This document shows, in pieces, positions 35,497 to 44,275 of a stretch of 64,000 nucleotides of DNA. This DNA comes from an uncultured Clostridia bacterium (GTDB lineage Bacteria > Bacillota > Clostridia > Oscillospirales > CAG-272). Under the pieces are notes generated by a model. The model saw only the letters and a list, made by a program, of their open reading frames with translations. It was not told the origin of the DNA and did not search any database. The position numbers were made by a program, and so were the translations under genes. How positions within the stretch are numbered: the stretch's first letter is position 1; each line of letters opens with the position of its first letter. The stretch is from NCBI GenBank assembly GCA_947631765.1, contig CANRMP010000002.1:124001-188000 (forward strand). The letters run 5' to 3'.

Positions 35497-37989
35497 CTAA
35501 GCCTCGAGACGACGCCTTCCGGCTTTTTGGCAAATGCCTGTCGAAGCGACTAAGGAATAATGACTGCCGCAATGGGAAAAAGCCGACAGCTGCGCGACCG
35601 ATTTGTTAGGGTCCTCTGTAACTGTTATGTTTGAAACAAAGCCGTACTTTGCAATGCCGCCACTTGAGAAGAAAGCTAAGGTTTTTTCTTTTGACACGTC
35701 AGAGGGCAGCGAATTTTGACTTTGCACGGAGCCGGGCATCGACTTACTCGGAGTAAGATATATGCGTAAATCATTCAGTTCGGCTACTGTAAGGGAGGGA
35801 AGCGGTATGAATCCGCTATAGTATGCGCTGCTTGCGTCAAAATCATCTCCTTTAACGTAAGCGCTGACTTCCATTTTTATTTCCATGAAGGGTTCACCGT
35901 ATTCCACGGGACGGCATTCGGCTTTTTCAAGCAGAAGCTTCAAAGCCGCCGTGTTGCCTTCGAATGTTGCAGGAACAACCTTTTCAAGGTGATAAATATC
36001 ATTACTTAAAGTATCGGCGATGTAAACCATTTTATCGGAATTCGGTATTACGATTTTTATAGTGCCTTCCGGTATGGCGTTAGCGGGCATACGCTCCATC
36101 GCCTTGGTCATATGTTCCAGAATGTTCCTTTGTTCATCAGTCTCATTGCTTTCAGCTTTCAGGATTAACGCAGTTGTTTTGGGCATATACCGATAGCTTA
36201 CAGGTATGCGGTACTCGACGACCTTCGTTCCGACCCATATGGGGTAATCTATACCCGCGAATTGATCGTAGCTATCGTTATCCTTGTAGTCTCTCACAAT
36301 ATCCATCATAATTTTCGGGTCCATTCCCCTGATTTCCTGTAACAGGGTGTCGGTTAATTCCCCTCGGAGTTCACGAGGCAGTGATAAGTACCAACTATTG
36401 GAACTGTAGCCTGCTCTTGAGACATTCGGTTCTTCGGCAGGGAACGGTATGTCAGTCCAGAGGTTGAAATACCGCTTATTGTCGAGCATAAGCTTTTGTA
36501 TTTGATATAAGTCATCCTGGGATATTTTCAGACGGCGTGTTTTAACGCCGAATTTTGTGTGTATTTTGAAGGTCATTTCCGAGTATTTGACACTTTTATC
36601 GCTTGTGTTTTGAGCGCTTCCGTACATGTTCCAGTCGCGTACGCTTTTTTTGAGCTCGGCGGTATTTTCAGACAGTGCCTTGGAAACGATATTGATTATT
36701 TCGTCGGAATCTAAATCGACCTCGTCTATCCGGCTGTTTACATAATTATCCCAGGTGTTGTCAGAGACATAGTAGTGTTCTTCATGATCGACGATAACCG
36801 ATATTTTTTTAATCTCATTTGGGGCGGGGCTAAAGGACAGGTTGTACGCGCGTATGCCGACAAAGCCGCCGATAACAACGAGGTTTACAACCGCGACTAT
36901 GCCAAGCCTCGGAACGGCGCGGAGCAGGTTTTTCCACTTGCGTGTGGTTATAAGCTCATAGGTGAAGTATATTAGAAGCGCAATAATGTAGAGCACGACT
37001 AAAAGTACGATATCATCTCCGTATATGTCCTCACTTCTGTGGGTTATGATTTCGAATATAAGGGCGCAGGGAATCAGGCAGTACGTGCCGGTAAGCAGCG
37101 TTCTGTAGAAGGTTTGAAGTCCTCTGCTCGGCGCGGAACGCTCCGCGCTCTCGCTCTTTCTTCGGACAAAGAAGAGAAGACCGAGCCCCAAATAGATAAG
37201 TCCGAGTATCAGCGAGTAGACAATGCTATGAAGCTGGTAATATGGGAAGTTTTCAAAGAACGAATCCCAAAATGAAAGGATGAAAAACACGGCGGTGTAA
37301 AGGTTGTAGTCGTAGTCAAAGAGCGGAAAAACTCCTGATTCAACGAGAATCGGGGTCTGCGCCAGTATGTTTTTGCTGAAGGCAAAAATCAGAATGCGCG
37401 GGATAAAGAGAATCATAAGCGTGAGCAGAATATTGGAGCCGGTGGTTCCGGTCAGGCTGACCGCAATAGTTACCGCGCCCACAGCCAAAACCGACGCTGC
37501 GAAGGTCGCGAGCACGAACGTAAGAAACTCGGCGTAAGCTATCTCGTAAAACTTGAAAAATATCAGATAGGTCAGCGCGGCGCCTAAAGAGGTCGCAAGT
37601 ATTTCAATTGCAACCCAAGTCAGAACAGACGCCGAAAAGCTTAAAAATATGCTGACTCGTGTGTGGGGGATTGAATGGTAAAAGTCGGAGGTGCGTCGCT
37701 TGCTCAAAAAGGAGAAGAGCATTAGCGCAAGCATGGGCGCAATCACTATAAATATCACAAAAAGGAAGGGATTGACGCGTGCTCCGTCTATAATAATTTT
37801 GTCACGCACAATTGTATCGTTGGGATATTTGTTAATGTGATTTATATGCCAAATCAGCTCTGAAATCCCTTTTTGAGCGGGAATCAGAATGGCAAGCACC
37901 GTGAAAACCACCGTTGTGAGAATACCGACAAGCTTTAGTCTGCGTATGCCCTCTAAATAAAGTTTTATGCTGAAGATCTTCTTTTTCAT
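35497..37989 (-). CDS. ABC-2-type permease, first of a tandem pair, with ATPase-derived tail
   Basis: The 830-residue protein starts at MKKKIFSIKLYLEGIRR, 8 nt after AAAGGAG. It aligns end to end with the downstream permease until about residue 755 (AELNDLRIYLTPSKSM). The remaining ~75 residues have no counterpart there. Instead KYGFVSNITVTEDPNKSVAQ matches KHGSVSNMIVKGDREETVAK of the neighbouring ABC ATPase (11 of 25 identical over the stretch). The tail is therefore a fossil of a second ATPase gene read in frame. The membrane core and extracytoplasmic domain look intact. The ATPase gene lies 26 nt upstream. Confidence 0.85.
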   Translation of the reverse strand: MKKKIFSIKLYLEGIRRLKLVGILTTVVFTVLAILIPAQKGISELIWHINHINKYPNDTIVRDKIIIDGARVNPFLFVIFIVIAPMLALMLFSFLSKRRTSDFYHSIPHTRVSIFLSFSASVLTWVAIEILATSLGAALTYLIFFKFYEIAYAEFLTFVLATFAASVLAVGAVTIAVSLTGTTGSNILLTLMILFIPRILIFAFSKNILAQTPILVESGVFPLFDYDYNLYTAVFFILSFWDSFFENFPYYQLHSIVYSLILGLIYLGLGLLFFVRRKSESAERSAPSRGLQTFYRTLLTGTYCLIPCALIFEIITHRSEDIYGDDIVLLVVLYIIALLIYFTYELITTRKWKNLLRAVPRLGIVAVVNLVVIGGFVGIRAYNLSFSPAPNEIKKISVIVDHEEHYYVSDNTWDNYVNSRIDEVDLDSDEIINIVSKALSENTAELKKSVRDWNMYGSAQNTSDKSVKYSEMTFKIHTKFGVKTRRLKISQDDLYQIQKLMLDNKRYFNLWTDIPFPAEEPNVSRAGYSSNSWYLSLPRELRGELTDTLLQEIRGMDPKIMMDIVRDYKDNDSYDQFAGIDYPIWVGTKVVEYRIPVSYRYMPKTTALILKAESNETDEQRNILEHMTKAMERMPANAIPEGTIKIVIPNSDKMVYIADTLSNDIYHLEKVVPATFEGNTAALKLLLEKAECRPVEYGEPFMEIKMEVSAYVKGDDFDASSAYYSGFIPLPSLTVAELNDLRIYLTPSKSMPGSVQSQNSLPSDVSKEKTLAFFSSGGIAKYGFVSNITVTEDPNKSVAQLSAFSHCGSHYSLVASTGICQKAGRRRLEA
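35500..35700 (-). pseudogene. Remnant of a second ABC ATPase gene (3' end only)
   Basis: DNA here resembles the 3' part of the ATPase gene at 38016: both carry ATGTTTGAAAC and AGCCGT/CTTTG blocks (plus-strand reading), and the stop region GCTTAGC..AC.CTGAT is shared as well. One frame gives KYGFVSNI...VAQLSAF; after a frame change another gives FPIAAVIIP, a TAG, then SLRQAFAKK, matching PTLMDVLPLSLEEVF. So there is a frameshift and a nonsense codon. No Walker motifs remain. It overlaps the 3' end of the permease gene. Confidence 0.75.
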
Positions 37990-38015
37990 AAAGAAAACTC
38001 CTTTCAAAATCAGAG

Positions 38016-38915
38016 TCAGCTAAGCTGAAAGTTGTAGCCGAGCGCTTCCATTTCGTAGGTAAAGACCTCCTCAAGCGAGAGAGGCAAAACGTCCATTAAC
38101 GTCGGGGAAAGGGTCGACAGCTTGGCTACGGTTTCCTCACGGTCTCCCTTGACTATCATGTTTGAAACGGAGCCGTGCTTTGTAAAGTTAGTGAAGGATA
38201 TTCCGTTTGAAGTGAAGAGATCCTTGTCGTAGGGATAATTAAAGGCAATTTGAACCTTAAATTGAGCGGTTTTGAGGTTTTGAATGTCGCTTTCCACAAC
38301 CAGTCCTCCCTTGTGGAGCAGGGCAAGCTGATCGCAGGTGTCCTCGAGCTCTCGAAGCGAGTGGGAGGTGATTATAGCGCAGGCGTGCCGTTCGATGACG
38401 TCCTCGCAGATAAGCCCCTTGACGTAGTTGCGCATGACAGGGTCAAGCCCGTCAAACGTTTCGTCAAAGAAGATATAATCGGGCTTGCAGGCAAGTGCCA
38501 AAAGGGTTGCCGCCTGCCGCTTCATGCCCTTTGAAAAGGTGGAAATCGGCTTTTTCGGGTCGAGCGAGAACATTCCGGTAAGCTCCTTGCAGCGGGCGGT
38601 ATCGAAATTTTTGTAAATCGATTTGTAAAGGGAAGCCATGCGGTTAATTGTTGCTCCGGGCAGAAAATACAGCTCGTCGGGAACGAAGGTAAAGCGCCCC
38701 TTCACCTCGGGATTTTCCCAAACCGGCTGTCCGTCTATCGTGACCGAGCCGCTGTCGTTTTTATATACGCCTGTAATTACCCGAAGCAGGGTGGATTTTC
38801 CCGCGCCGTTCGAGCCAACCAGCCCGTATATACAGCCGTCATGTATGGTGCAGGAGATGTTCTCCAGCGCCGTGAAATTATCGAATCGCTTTGTTAAGTT
38901 TGTGACCTGAATCAT
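38016..38915 (-). CDS. ABC transporter ATP-binding protein (YtrB-like)
   Basis: The 299-residue ATPase has Walker A GSNGAGKST near 36, a signature diverged to FSKGMKRQAATLLAL near 132, Walker B YIFFDETFDGLD and an H-loop in ITSHSL. The C-terminal third (from ~215) is a linker domain of the kind whose remnant is fused to the downstream permease. It overlaps the GntR gene by 4 nt and precedes the first permease by 26 nt. It should energise one or both permeases. Confidence 0.92.
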   Translation of the reverse strand: MIQVTNLTKRFDNFTALENISCTIHDGCIYGLVGSNGAGKSTLLRVITGVYKNDSGSVTIDGQPVWENPEVKGRFTFVPDELYFLPGATINRMASLYKSIYKNFDTARCKELTGMFSLDPKKPISTFSKGMKRQAATLLALACKPDYIFFDETFDGLDPVMRNYVKGLICEDVIERHACAIITSHSLRELEDTCDQLALLHKGGLVVESDIQNLKTAQFKVQIAFNYPYDKDLFTSNGISFTNFTKHGSVSNMIVKGDREETVAKLSTLSPTLMDVLPLSLEEVFTYEMEALGYNFQLS

Positions 38916-39301
38916 GTCTTAGCTCCTTTCAGATTTGCATTTTTGTAGATTTCCTCCACAATGGAAAGGATCTCCTCCTTTTTGATACCGGAGAGAGCCA
39001 TCTCCGACAGGGTTTGCCGAAGATTTGCCAAATCCTTGCGGTATCTCTCTCCCAGCGCCTCCATTGCGCTCTCGCAGATAAAATAGCCCTTGCCCGGTAC
39101 CGAGTGAATAATGCCGTTTTTATCGAGGTCATTGTACGCCTTGAGAATGGTGTTGGGATTGACGACGAGCTCCAGCGAAAGCGAGCGCACGGAGGGTAGA
39201 TGATCGCCCGGTGACAACGCCCCCGTCAGCAGAAACCGCTCGGTCTGCTCGACAATCTGCTCGTACACCGGCTTTCTCGCCATCTGGTCAACGGTGAACA
39301 T
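38912..39301 (-). CDS. GntR-family (YtrA-type) transcriptional regulator
   Basis: The 129-residue protein has an N-terminal winged helix (about 8-77) with the GntR segment LSPGDHLPSVRSLSLELVVN and a short C-terminal helical dimerisation region, the YtrA subfamily. Such proteins repress their own ABC-transporter operon. It is the first gene of the operon and sits after an AAAGGAGG site. A perfect 11+11 palindrome in the leader is the probable operator. Confidence 0.92.
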   Translation of the reverse strand: MFTVDQMARKPVYEQIVEQTERFLLTGALSPGDHLPSVRSLSLELVVNPNTILKAYNDLDKNGIIHSVPGKGYFICESAMEALGERYRKDLANLRQTLSEMALSGIKKEEILSIVEEIYKNANLKGAKT

Positions 39302-39317
39302 ATTTGCCTCCTTTCGT

Positions 39318-39346
39318 TAACTGTTATACGCGAACTATAACAGTTA
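39318..39346 (-). promoter_or_regulatory. Probable operator of the GntR/YtrA-type regulator
   Basis: TAACTGTTATA and TATAACAGTTA form a perfect 11+11 inverted repeat with a 7-nt spacer, placed just after the transcription start and 17 nt before the regulator's ATG. This placement fits autorepression by roadblock. Confidence 0.88.
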
Positions 39347-39363
39347 GATTTCCTATCACGCAC

Positions 39364-39392
39364 AGTATATCACATAAAGCACGGCTTGTCAA
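39364..39392 (-). promoter_or_regulatory. Promoter of the GntR-ABC operon
   Basis: TTGACA, 17 bp, TATACT on the minus strand, directly upstream of the palindromic operator. Confidence 0.9.
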
Positions 39393-39483
39393 GGGAAATT
39401 TGAAATTTATAGAAAAGTTAAATAAAATCCCGGAACTTATTCATATTTGAGCAACATTCGTACCTTTTTGCGCCAAAACAAAA

Positions 39484-39517
39484 CGGGACGGCGGGAATAT
39501 TCCCGTCGCCCCGAAAA
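39484..39517 (-). repeat. Repeated GC-rich hairpin, copy 2 (terminator)
   Basis: Nearly identical to 33111-33144. On the minus strand the stem is followed by GTTTTGTTTT, so this copy is a convincing intrinsic terminator for the NlpC/P60-like gene at 39542. Confidence 0.85.
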
Positions 39518-39541
39518 AACCGTATCGCCGAGGTTTTTTAT

Positions 39542-40723
39542 TTATTCTCGGCTGAGAAGATTTTTAATAAAGTCAAGGATATAACGTATTATACGCCAAA
39601 AAAGCTTGCGTATTTCGCGCTTGCTCTCGCTCTCCTTTTCGGATTCCTCCGACGTTTTGGGCGAGGCTTCGGGAGAGGCGTCCTCCGACTTTGTGTCGCC
39701 TTGCTCTTCGGGCAAAGGCGAGGCTTCGGGGGAATTGCTCTCCGACTTTGTGTCGCCTTGCTTTTCGGGCAGAGGCGAGGATTCGGGAGAGGTGCCCTCA
39801 GGCTTTGTTACCTCTTCTTTTTCGGCGCCCTCCTTCTGCTCGGTGTCGCTCTCCTGCTTATCGGGCTCCGCAGCGGTTGGTTTATCGTTCTCGGAATTTG
39901 AAGAGTTTTCGCTCTTATTGTATGCTTTTTCAATCAGAACAAGGTCACATGCAAAAAGGGTGCCGGTAATCGCCCCCTCCTTCAAGGTCGAAACGGTTAT
40001 CGTTTGATTGTCGTTTATTTTTCTGACGTAAAGCTTTGCTTTTTTCACCCAGGAGGCGATGCTCTTTCCGCTTGAATAGGTTGTGACCCCTTCTTTTAGC
40101 GCAACGATATCATACAGCTCAAAGCTCGGGCACTCGGGAGTCTCGGTTTGCGAAACGTTCGGAGTCTCTTCCTCTACAATATACTCGACATAGGGCAGCT
40201 TCCCGTGCTTTGTCCAGGTTCGGGTGTTATAGCCCTGCTTTTTGCAGTTGCAGGCGGTTATTTGAACCTTATCCTCCCATTTCGGAGAACATTCCACGGC
40301 AAGTCCGTCGCCGATATAAATGCCGATATGGTCCTCCAGCCACAGAGCCTCGCCCTTCTCAAGAGAGGAAAAGTCCTCTGATATATCGGAGCATACCTTT
40401 ATCATCTTATTTGCTCCGATATCCGGAACGTCGTTGCTTTTGTATATCGCTCCGCCGTACGTCCGTCCGGCATCTCCGCTCCAGCCCCACAAGATCGCCT
40501 TGATAAGTCCCACGCAGTCAAATCCGAAGGTGTCTGCCTCGGCTGCGTTAATAAGTTCTTTTCTCTCGGCTTTTTTGTTGTACGCATAGTTTGAGGTGTA
40601 ACGCGACTTGTTTTTGTCATTCATAGGCGCGCCGAAACAGCCCATAATATAAAGCGTTTTATAATTTTTTGCTATATCCTTTGCTTTTTCTGCAAGTTCT
40701 GTATTTTTTATTTTTATTGCCAT
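39542..40723 (-). CDS. Endolysin-like NlpC/P60-type cysteine peptidase with SH3-like domain
   Basis: The 393-residue protein has no signal peptide. Residues 1-185 look like an NlpC/P60-type hydrolase: the nucleophile context FGFDCVGLIKA (Cys70) and the His in EDHIGIYIGDG (His132). An SH3-like wall-binding domain follows (about 205-270). Then comes a Glu/Ser/Pro-rich region with 19-residue repeats (SPEASPLPEEQGDTKSED, about 2.5 copies), and a basic-hydrophobic amphipathic C-terminus (IRKLFWRIIRYILDFIKNLL). Lack of a secretion signal resembles phage lysins, but there are no phage genes around. It could be a domesticated lysin or toxin-like effector. Confidence 0.72.
   Translation of the reverse strand: MAIKIKNTELAEKAKDIAKNYKTLYIMGCFGAPMNDKNKSRYTSNYAYNKKAERKELINAAEADTFGFDCVGLIKAILWGWSGDAGRTYGGAIYKSNDVPDIGANKMIKVCSDISEDFSSLEKGEALWLEDHIGIYIGDGLAVECSPKWEDKVQITACNCKKQGYNTRTWTKHGKLPYVEYIVEEETPNVSQTETPECPSFELYDIVALKEGVTTYSSGKSIASWVKKAKLYVRKINDNQTITVSTLKEGAITGTLFACDLVLIEKAYNKSENSSNSENDKPTAAEPDKQESDTEQKEGAEKEEVTKPEGTSPESSPLPEKQGDTKSESNSPEASPLPEEQGDTKSEDASPEASPKTSEESEKESESKREIRKLFWRIIRYILDFIKNLLSRE
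39655..39800. repeat. Tandem repeats in the NlpC/P60-like gene
   Basis: About 2.5 imperfect 57-bp units encode the acidic SPExSPLPExQGDTKSExx repeats. They are coding repeats, not a CRISPR array. Confidence 0.8.
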
Positions 40724-40865
40724 TTAACTTTCCTTTCGTTTGCGGTTAATACCGCACTATAATTTTATTCACAATTGTTAAAAAGAGTTTGTAATTTTAT
40801 CCGATATCAAAACGCACCCTTTGGCAAAACGAAATACGATTTTTTGATTTTTTAACGATTTACTC

Positions 40866-40894
40866 TTGACAAGATAAAAAAATTGTGCTATTCT
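40866..40894 (+). promoter_or_regulatory. Promoter of the trp operon
   Basis: TTGACA, 17 bp, TATTCT. Transcription should begin near 40901, giving a leader of about 300 nt. Confidence 0.88.
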
Positions 40895-40900
40895 ACACAT

Positions 40901-41190
40901 TGTAAACCGTTGAGGCGGAGATAAAGGCGATAATGCTTCCACAGAGAACCCGCGGCGCTGAGAGTCGGGTGAAAAACATATCGTCAAATGGACCGCTGAG
41001 GGTGCAGTCAAATGAGCTTAAAGCTCAGAGTATTCTGCGACGCAAAGGCGCGCGTCAGACGCCTCGGATATTTTTATGTATCTTATGAGTGCACGGCAAT
41101 TTGTGCCGTGAAGCAAGGTGGCAACGCGGATAATTGTTATTCGTCCTTGACAGAAAATGCATTTTCTGTCGGGGATTTTATTTTTTTTTT
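40901..41190 (+). promoter_or_regulatory. T-box riboswitch, tryptophan specifier
   Basis: The leader binds uncharged tRNA. Stem I pairs GGCGATA with TATCGTC and GCGG with CCGC; between them the specifier loop AAATGGA carries TGG (40989-40991), the Trp codon. The conserved T-box AAGGTGGCAACGCG is at 41115-41128. With charged tRNA-Trp the terminator forms; with uncharged tRNA the antiterminator forms and trpE is read. Confidence 0.95.
41144..41190 (+). terminator. T-box-controlled terminator
   Basis: A 14-bp stem TCCTTGACAGAAAA/TTTTCTGTCGGGGA with loop TGCA, followed by TTTTATTTTTTTTTT. It shares the TCC bases with the antiterminator. Confidence 0.92.
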
Positions 41191-41208
41191 GTCAGTTTGG
41201 AGGTATTC

Positions 41209-42675
41209 ATGAATTTTTTTCCGGATCTTAATAAGGTGCTTAAAATTGCCGAAAGTAAAGAATACAAGGTCGTTCCGGTAAGCTGTGAGATCCTTTCCGA
41301 CATCTGCACGCCTATCGAGGCGCTCAAAATTTTAAAAAACATTTCCACCCATTGCTATATGCTCGAATCGGTTGCCGAAAAGGAAAAGTGGGGGAGATAT
41401 ACCTTTTTAGGCTTTGACCCGATACTTGAAATAACCTGCATTAACGGCGATATGAGGGTGGGCAATATCAGATTCAAAACAGACAACCCCTCCCGTTATA
41501 TCCGTCAGGTGCTGAGCGATTATAAAAGCCCGCGTTTTGACTGTCTGCCCACCTTTACCGGCGGGCTTGTAGGCTATTTTTCCTACGATTATCTTTCCTA
41601 CAGCGAGCCCTCGGTAAAATGCGACGTAAAGGACAGCGAAGAATTTAAGGACGTCGATCTCATGCTATTTGACAAGGTCATTGCCTTTGATCATTTCAGG
41701 CAGAAAATAATTTTAATTGCAAACGTCTCTCTTGACGACCCCGAAACGGGATACAAAAAAGCCGTGCTTGACCTTGAGCGCCTTTCAAAGCTTTTGCATA
41801 CAGGCGAAAAGAAGAGGGAACCGGCAGGGCGCCTTGTCGGCAAGGTCACGCCACTTTTTGACAAGGACGAGTACTGCGCCATGGTTGAAAAGGCAAAAAG
41901 GCACATAAAGGAAGGGGACATATTCCAAATAGTGCTTTCAAATCGCCTTTCTGCTCCCTTTGAAGGAAGCCTTCTCGGCACCTACAGAATACTGCGAACG
42001 CTTAACCCTTCGCCTTACATGTTCTATTTTTCGGGGACAGACGTTGAGGTGGCGGGCGCCTCACCCGAAACGCTTGTAAAGCTTGAAAACGGCGTACTTC
42101 ACACCTTTCCGCTTGCGGGTACCAGACCCCGTGGAAGAACCGAAAAAGAGGATGAGGAGCTTGAGGGGGAATTGCTTTGTGACGAAAAAGAGCTTGCGGA
42201 GCACAACATGCTTGTCGACCTCGGGAGAAACGACCTTGGCAAAATAAGCGAGTTTGGAAGTGTTAAGGTGGAAAAGCTTCATATTATCGAGCGCTATTCT
42301 CACGTTATGCATATCGGCTCGACTGTCGCAGGAAGGATACGCCCCGAATGTGACGAGCTTGATGCAATTGAGGCGGTGCTTCCCGCGGGAACTCTTTCGG
42401 GCGCGCCCAAAATTCGCGCATGTCAGCTTATAGGGGAGCTTGAAAACAACAAACGGGGTATTTACGGGGGCGCCATAGGTTACATTGACTTTACGGGCAA
42501 TCTTGACACCTGTATAGCTATTCGCATTGCCTATAAGAAAAACGGCAAGGTGTTTGTCAGAAGCGGCGCAGGAATAGTTGCCGATTCGGTCCCCGAAAAG
42601 GAATATGAGGAATGTTTAAACAAGGCGAAGGCGGTCGTTCGCGCCCTTGAGCTTGCACAGGAGGTGGAGCCGTGA
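41209..42675 (+). CDS. trpE: Anthranilate synthase component I
   Basis: The 488-residue enzyme makes anthranilate from chorismate with ammonia from TrpG. I start it at MNFFPDLNKVLKIAE, 5 nt after GGAGG; the track's start lies in the T-box terminator. The C-terminal chorismate-binding domain is complete (GDIFQIVLSNRL, PLAGTRPRGRTEKEDEELE, HIGSTVAGRIRPE, LPAGTLSGAPKIRA). An N-terminal regulatory domain for Trp feedback is present. It overlaps trpG by 4 nt. Confidence 0.97.
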   Translation: MNFFPDLNKVLKIAESKEYKVVPVSCEILSDICTPIEALKILKNISTHCYMLESVAEKEKWGRYTFLGFDPILEITCINGDMRVGNIRFKTDNPSRYIRQVLSDYKSPRFDCLPTFTGGLVGYFSYDYLSYSEPSVKCDVKDSEEFKDVDLMLFDKVIAFDHFRQKIILIANVSLDDPETGYKKAVLDLERLSKLLHTGEKKREPAGRLVGKVTPLFDKDEYCAMVEKAKRHIKEGDIFQIVLSNRLSAPFEGSLLGTYRILRTLNPSPYMFYFSGTDVEVAGASPETLVKLENGVLHTFPLAGTRPRGRTEKEDEELEGELLCDEKELAEHNMLVDLGRNDLGKISEFGSVKVEKLHIIERYSHVMHIGSTVAGRIRPECDELDAIEAVLPAGTLSGAPKIRACQLIGELENNKRGIYGGAIGYIDFTGNLDTCIAIRIAYKKNGKVFVRSGAGIVADSVPEKEYEECLNKAKAVVRALELAQEVEP

Positions 42676-43244
42676 TACTTCTTATTGACAATTACGACAG
42701 CTTTTCATATAACCTATATCAGTATATCGGCGAAATCGAACCGAATATAAAGGTAATACGCAACGATGAAATGACGGTCGACGAGATAAAAGCCGCCTCA
42801 CCCGAGCGCATAATAATCTCTCCGGGACCCGGGCGACCGGAGAACGCGGGGAACATAATTGAGGTTATAAGAAGGCTCGGGGGAGAAATTCCGATTCTCG
42901 GCGTGTGCCTTGGGCATCAGGCAATCTGTGCCGCCTTCGGAGCAACAATAACATATGCCAAGCGCTTAATGCACGGCAAGCAGTCAGAGGTGTCACTCGA
43001 TACGTCTTGTTCTCTATTTAAGGGATGCAGTGAAAAAACCTTGGTGGCGCGCTATCATTCGCTTGCGGCGGACAGTGCGACAATGCCCGAATGTCTCAAG
43101 GTTACAGCCTATACGAAGGATAACGAGATTATGGCGGTAGAGCACAGACAATTTTCTATATACGGAGTTCAATTCCATCCGGAATCGATAATGACTCCCG
43201 AGGGAAAAAGAATGCTTTCTAATTTTATATCAAAGGAGAGATAA
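42672..43244 (+). CDS. trpG: Anthranilate synthase component II (glutamine amidotransferase)
   Basis: The 190-residue class I amidotransferase starts at GTG inside the trpE stop overlap (GTGA). The catalytic triad is visible: Cys in GVCLGHQ near 79 and His-x-Glu in FHPESIM near 172. It supplies ammonia to TrpE. A separate trpG, not fused to trpD, is usual in Firmicutes. trpD follows after 5 nt. Confidence 0.96.
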   Translation: MILLIDNYDSFSYNLYQYIGEIEPNIKVIRNDEMTVDEIKAASPERIIISPGPGRPENAGNIIEVIRRLGGEIPILGVCLGHQAICAAFGATITYAKRLMHGKQSEVSLDTSCSLFKGCSEKTLVARYHSLAADSATMPECLKVTAYTKDNEIMAVEHRQFSIYGVQFHPESIMTPEGKRMLSNFISKER

Positions 43245-43249
43245 ATACA

Positions 43250-44275
43250 ATGATTAAAGAAGCGATTGAAAAAATAGTAAACAAGCAGGACCTCACGTTT
43301 GACGAGGCTTACAGCGTGATGAATGAAATAATGAGCGGCGAGACCACTCCTACTCAGAACGCCGCTTTTTTAGCAGCACTCTCAACAAAGAGCACGAAGG
43401 CGGAGACTATTGTTGAAATTGCGGGATGCGCCGCGGCAATGCGCGACCACGCCACAAAGGTTGTCACCGACATGGATATATTCGAAATAGTCGGAACGGG
43501 AGGAGACAACGCGCACAGCTTTAACATTTCCACCACCTCCGCGCTTGTCGCAGCCGCCGGAGGAATGAAGGTAAGCAAGCACGGAAACCGCGCCGCTTCT
43601 TCAAAATGCGGTACAGCCGACTGCCTTGAAGCGCTCGGAGTGAACATCGACCAAAGCCCCGAAAAATGCATAGAACTGCTAAGGGAGGTCGGAATGTGCT
43701 TCTTCTTTGCGCAGAAATATCACACCTCGATGAAATATGTGGGGGCAATCAGAAAAGAGCTCGGTTTTCGCACGGTTTTCAATATTCTGGGACCGCTTAC
43801 AAATCCCGCAAGCCCCAAAAGACAGCTGCTCGGCGTGTATGACGAATACCTTGTCGAGCCTCTGGCACAGGTGCTTATCAATCTTGGAGTAGAGCGCGGA
43901 ATGGTGGTTTACGGGCGAGACAAGCTGGACGAAATCTCAATGAGCGCACCTACCGCCGTATGCGAATTTCGTGACAGCTGGTATAAAAATTACGTTATTA
44001 CTCCCGAAGATTTCGGATTTACTCGCTGTGAAAAGGCCGACCTTGTGGGAGGAACGCCGGAGGAGAACGCACAGATAACTCGTGATATTTTAAGCGGCGT
44101 GAAGGGACCTAAAAGAGATGCGGTTCTGCTTAACGCGGGGGCTGCGCTGTATATCGGCGAAAAGGCGCTCTCGATAAAGGAAGGAACCGAGCTTGCGGCT
44201 GACCTTATCGATTCGGGCAAAGCGCTTGAAGTTCTGAATAAACTTATTTCAAAAAGCAACGGCAGGGAGCTATGA
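43250..44275 (+). CDS. trpD: Anthranilate phosphoribosyltransferase
   Basis: The 341-residue enzyme transfers phosphoribose from PRPP to anthranilate. It shows the PRPP loop [14 protein letters not shown] near 81 and [15 protein letters not shown] near 106, with normal length. It begins 5 nt after trpG, following AAAGGAGAG, and overlaps trpC by 4 nt. Confidence 0.97.
   Translation: MIKEAIEKIVNKQDLTFDEAYSVMNEIMSGETTPTQNAAFLAALSTKSTKAETIVEIAGCAAAMRDHATKVVTDMDIFEIVGTGGDNAHSFNISTTSALVAAAGGMKVSKHGNRAASSKCGTADCLEALGVNIDQSPEKCIELLREVGMCFFFAQKYHTSMKYVGAIRKELGFRTVFNILGPLTNPASPKRQLLGVYDEYLVEPLAQVLINLGVERGMVVYGRDKLDEISMSAPTAVCEFRDSWYKNYVITPEDFGFTRCEKADLVGGTPEENAQITRDILSGVKGPKRDAVLLNAGAALYIGEKALSIKEGTELAADLIDSGKALEVLNKLISKSNGREL

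Noticed and set aside
33000-39540. GntR-ABC block as a mobile element
   Set aside because: There is no transposase, integrase or terminal inverted repeat. The flanking hairpins look like terminators, so only a weak recombination hypothesis remains.
39606-40007. Plus-strand ORFs and repeats resembling a repeat array
   Set aside because: The periodicity comes from 57-bp coding repeats of the minus-strand NlpC/P60-like gene. Units are contiguous with no spacers, so it is not a CRISPR.
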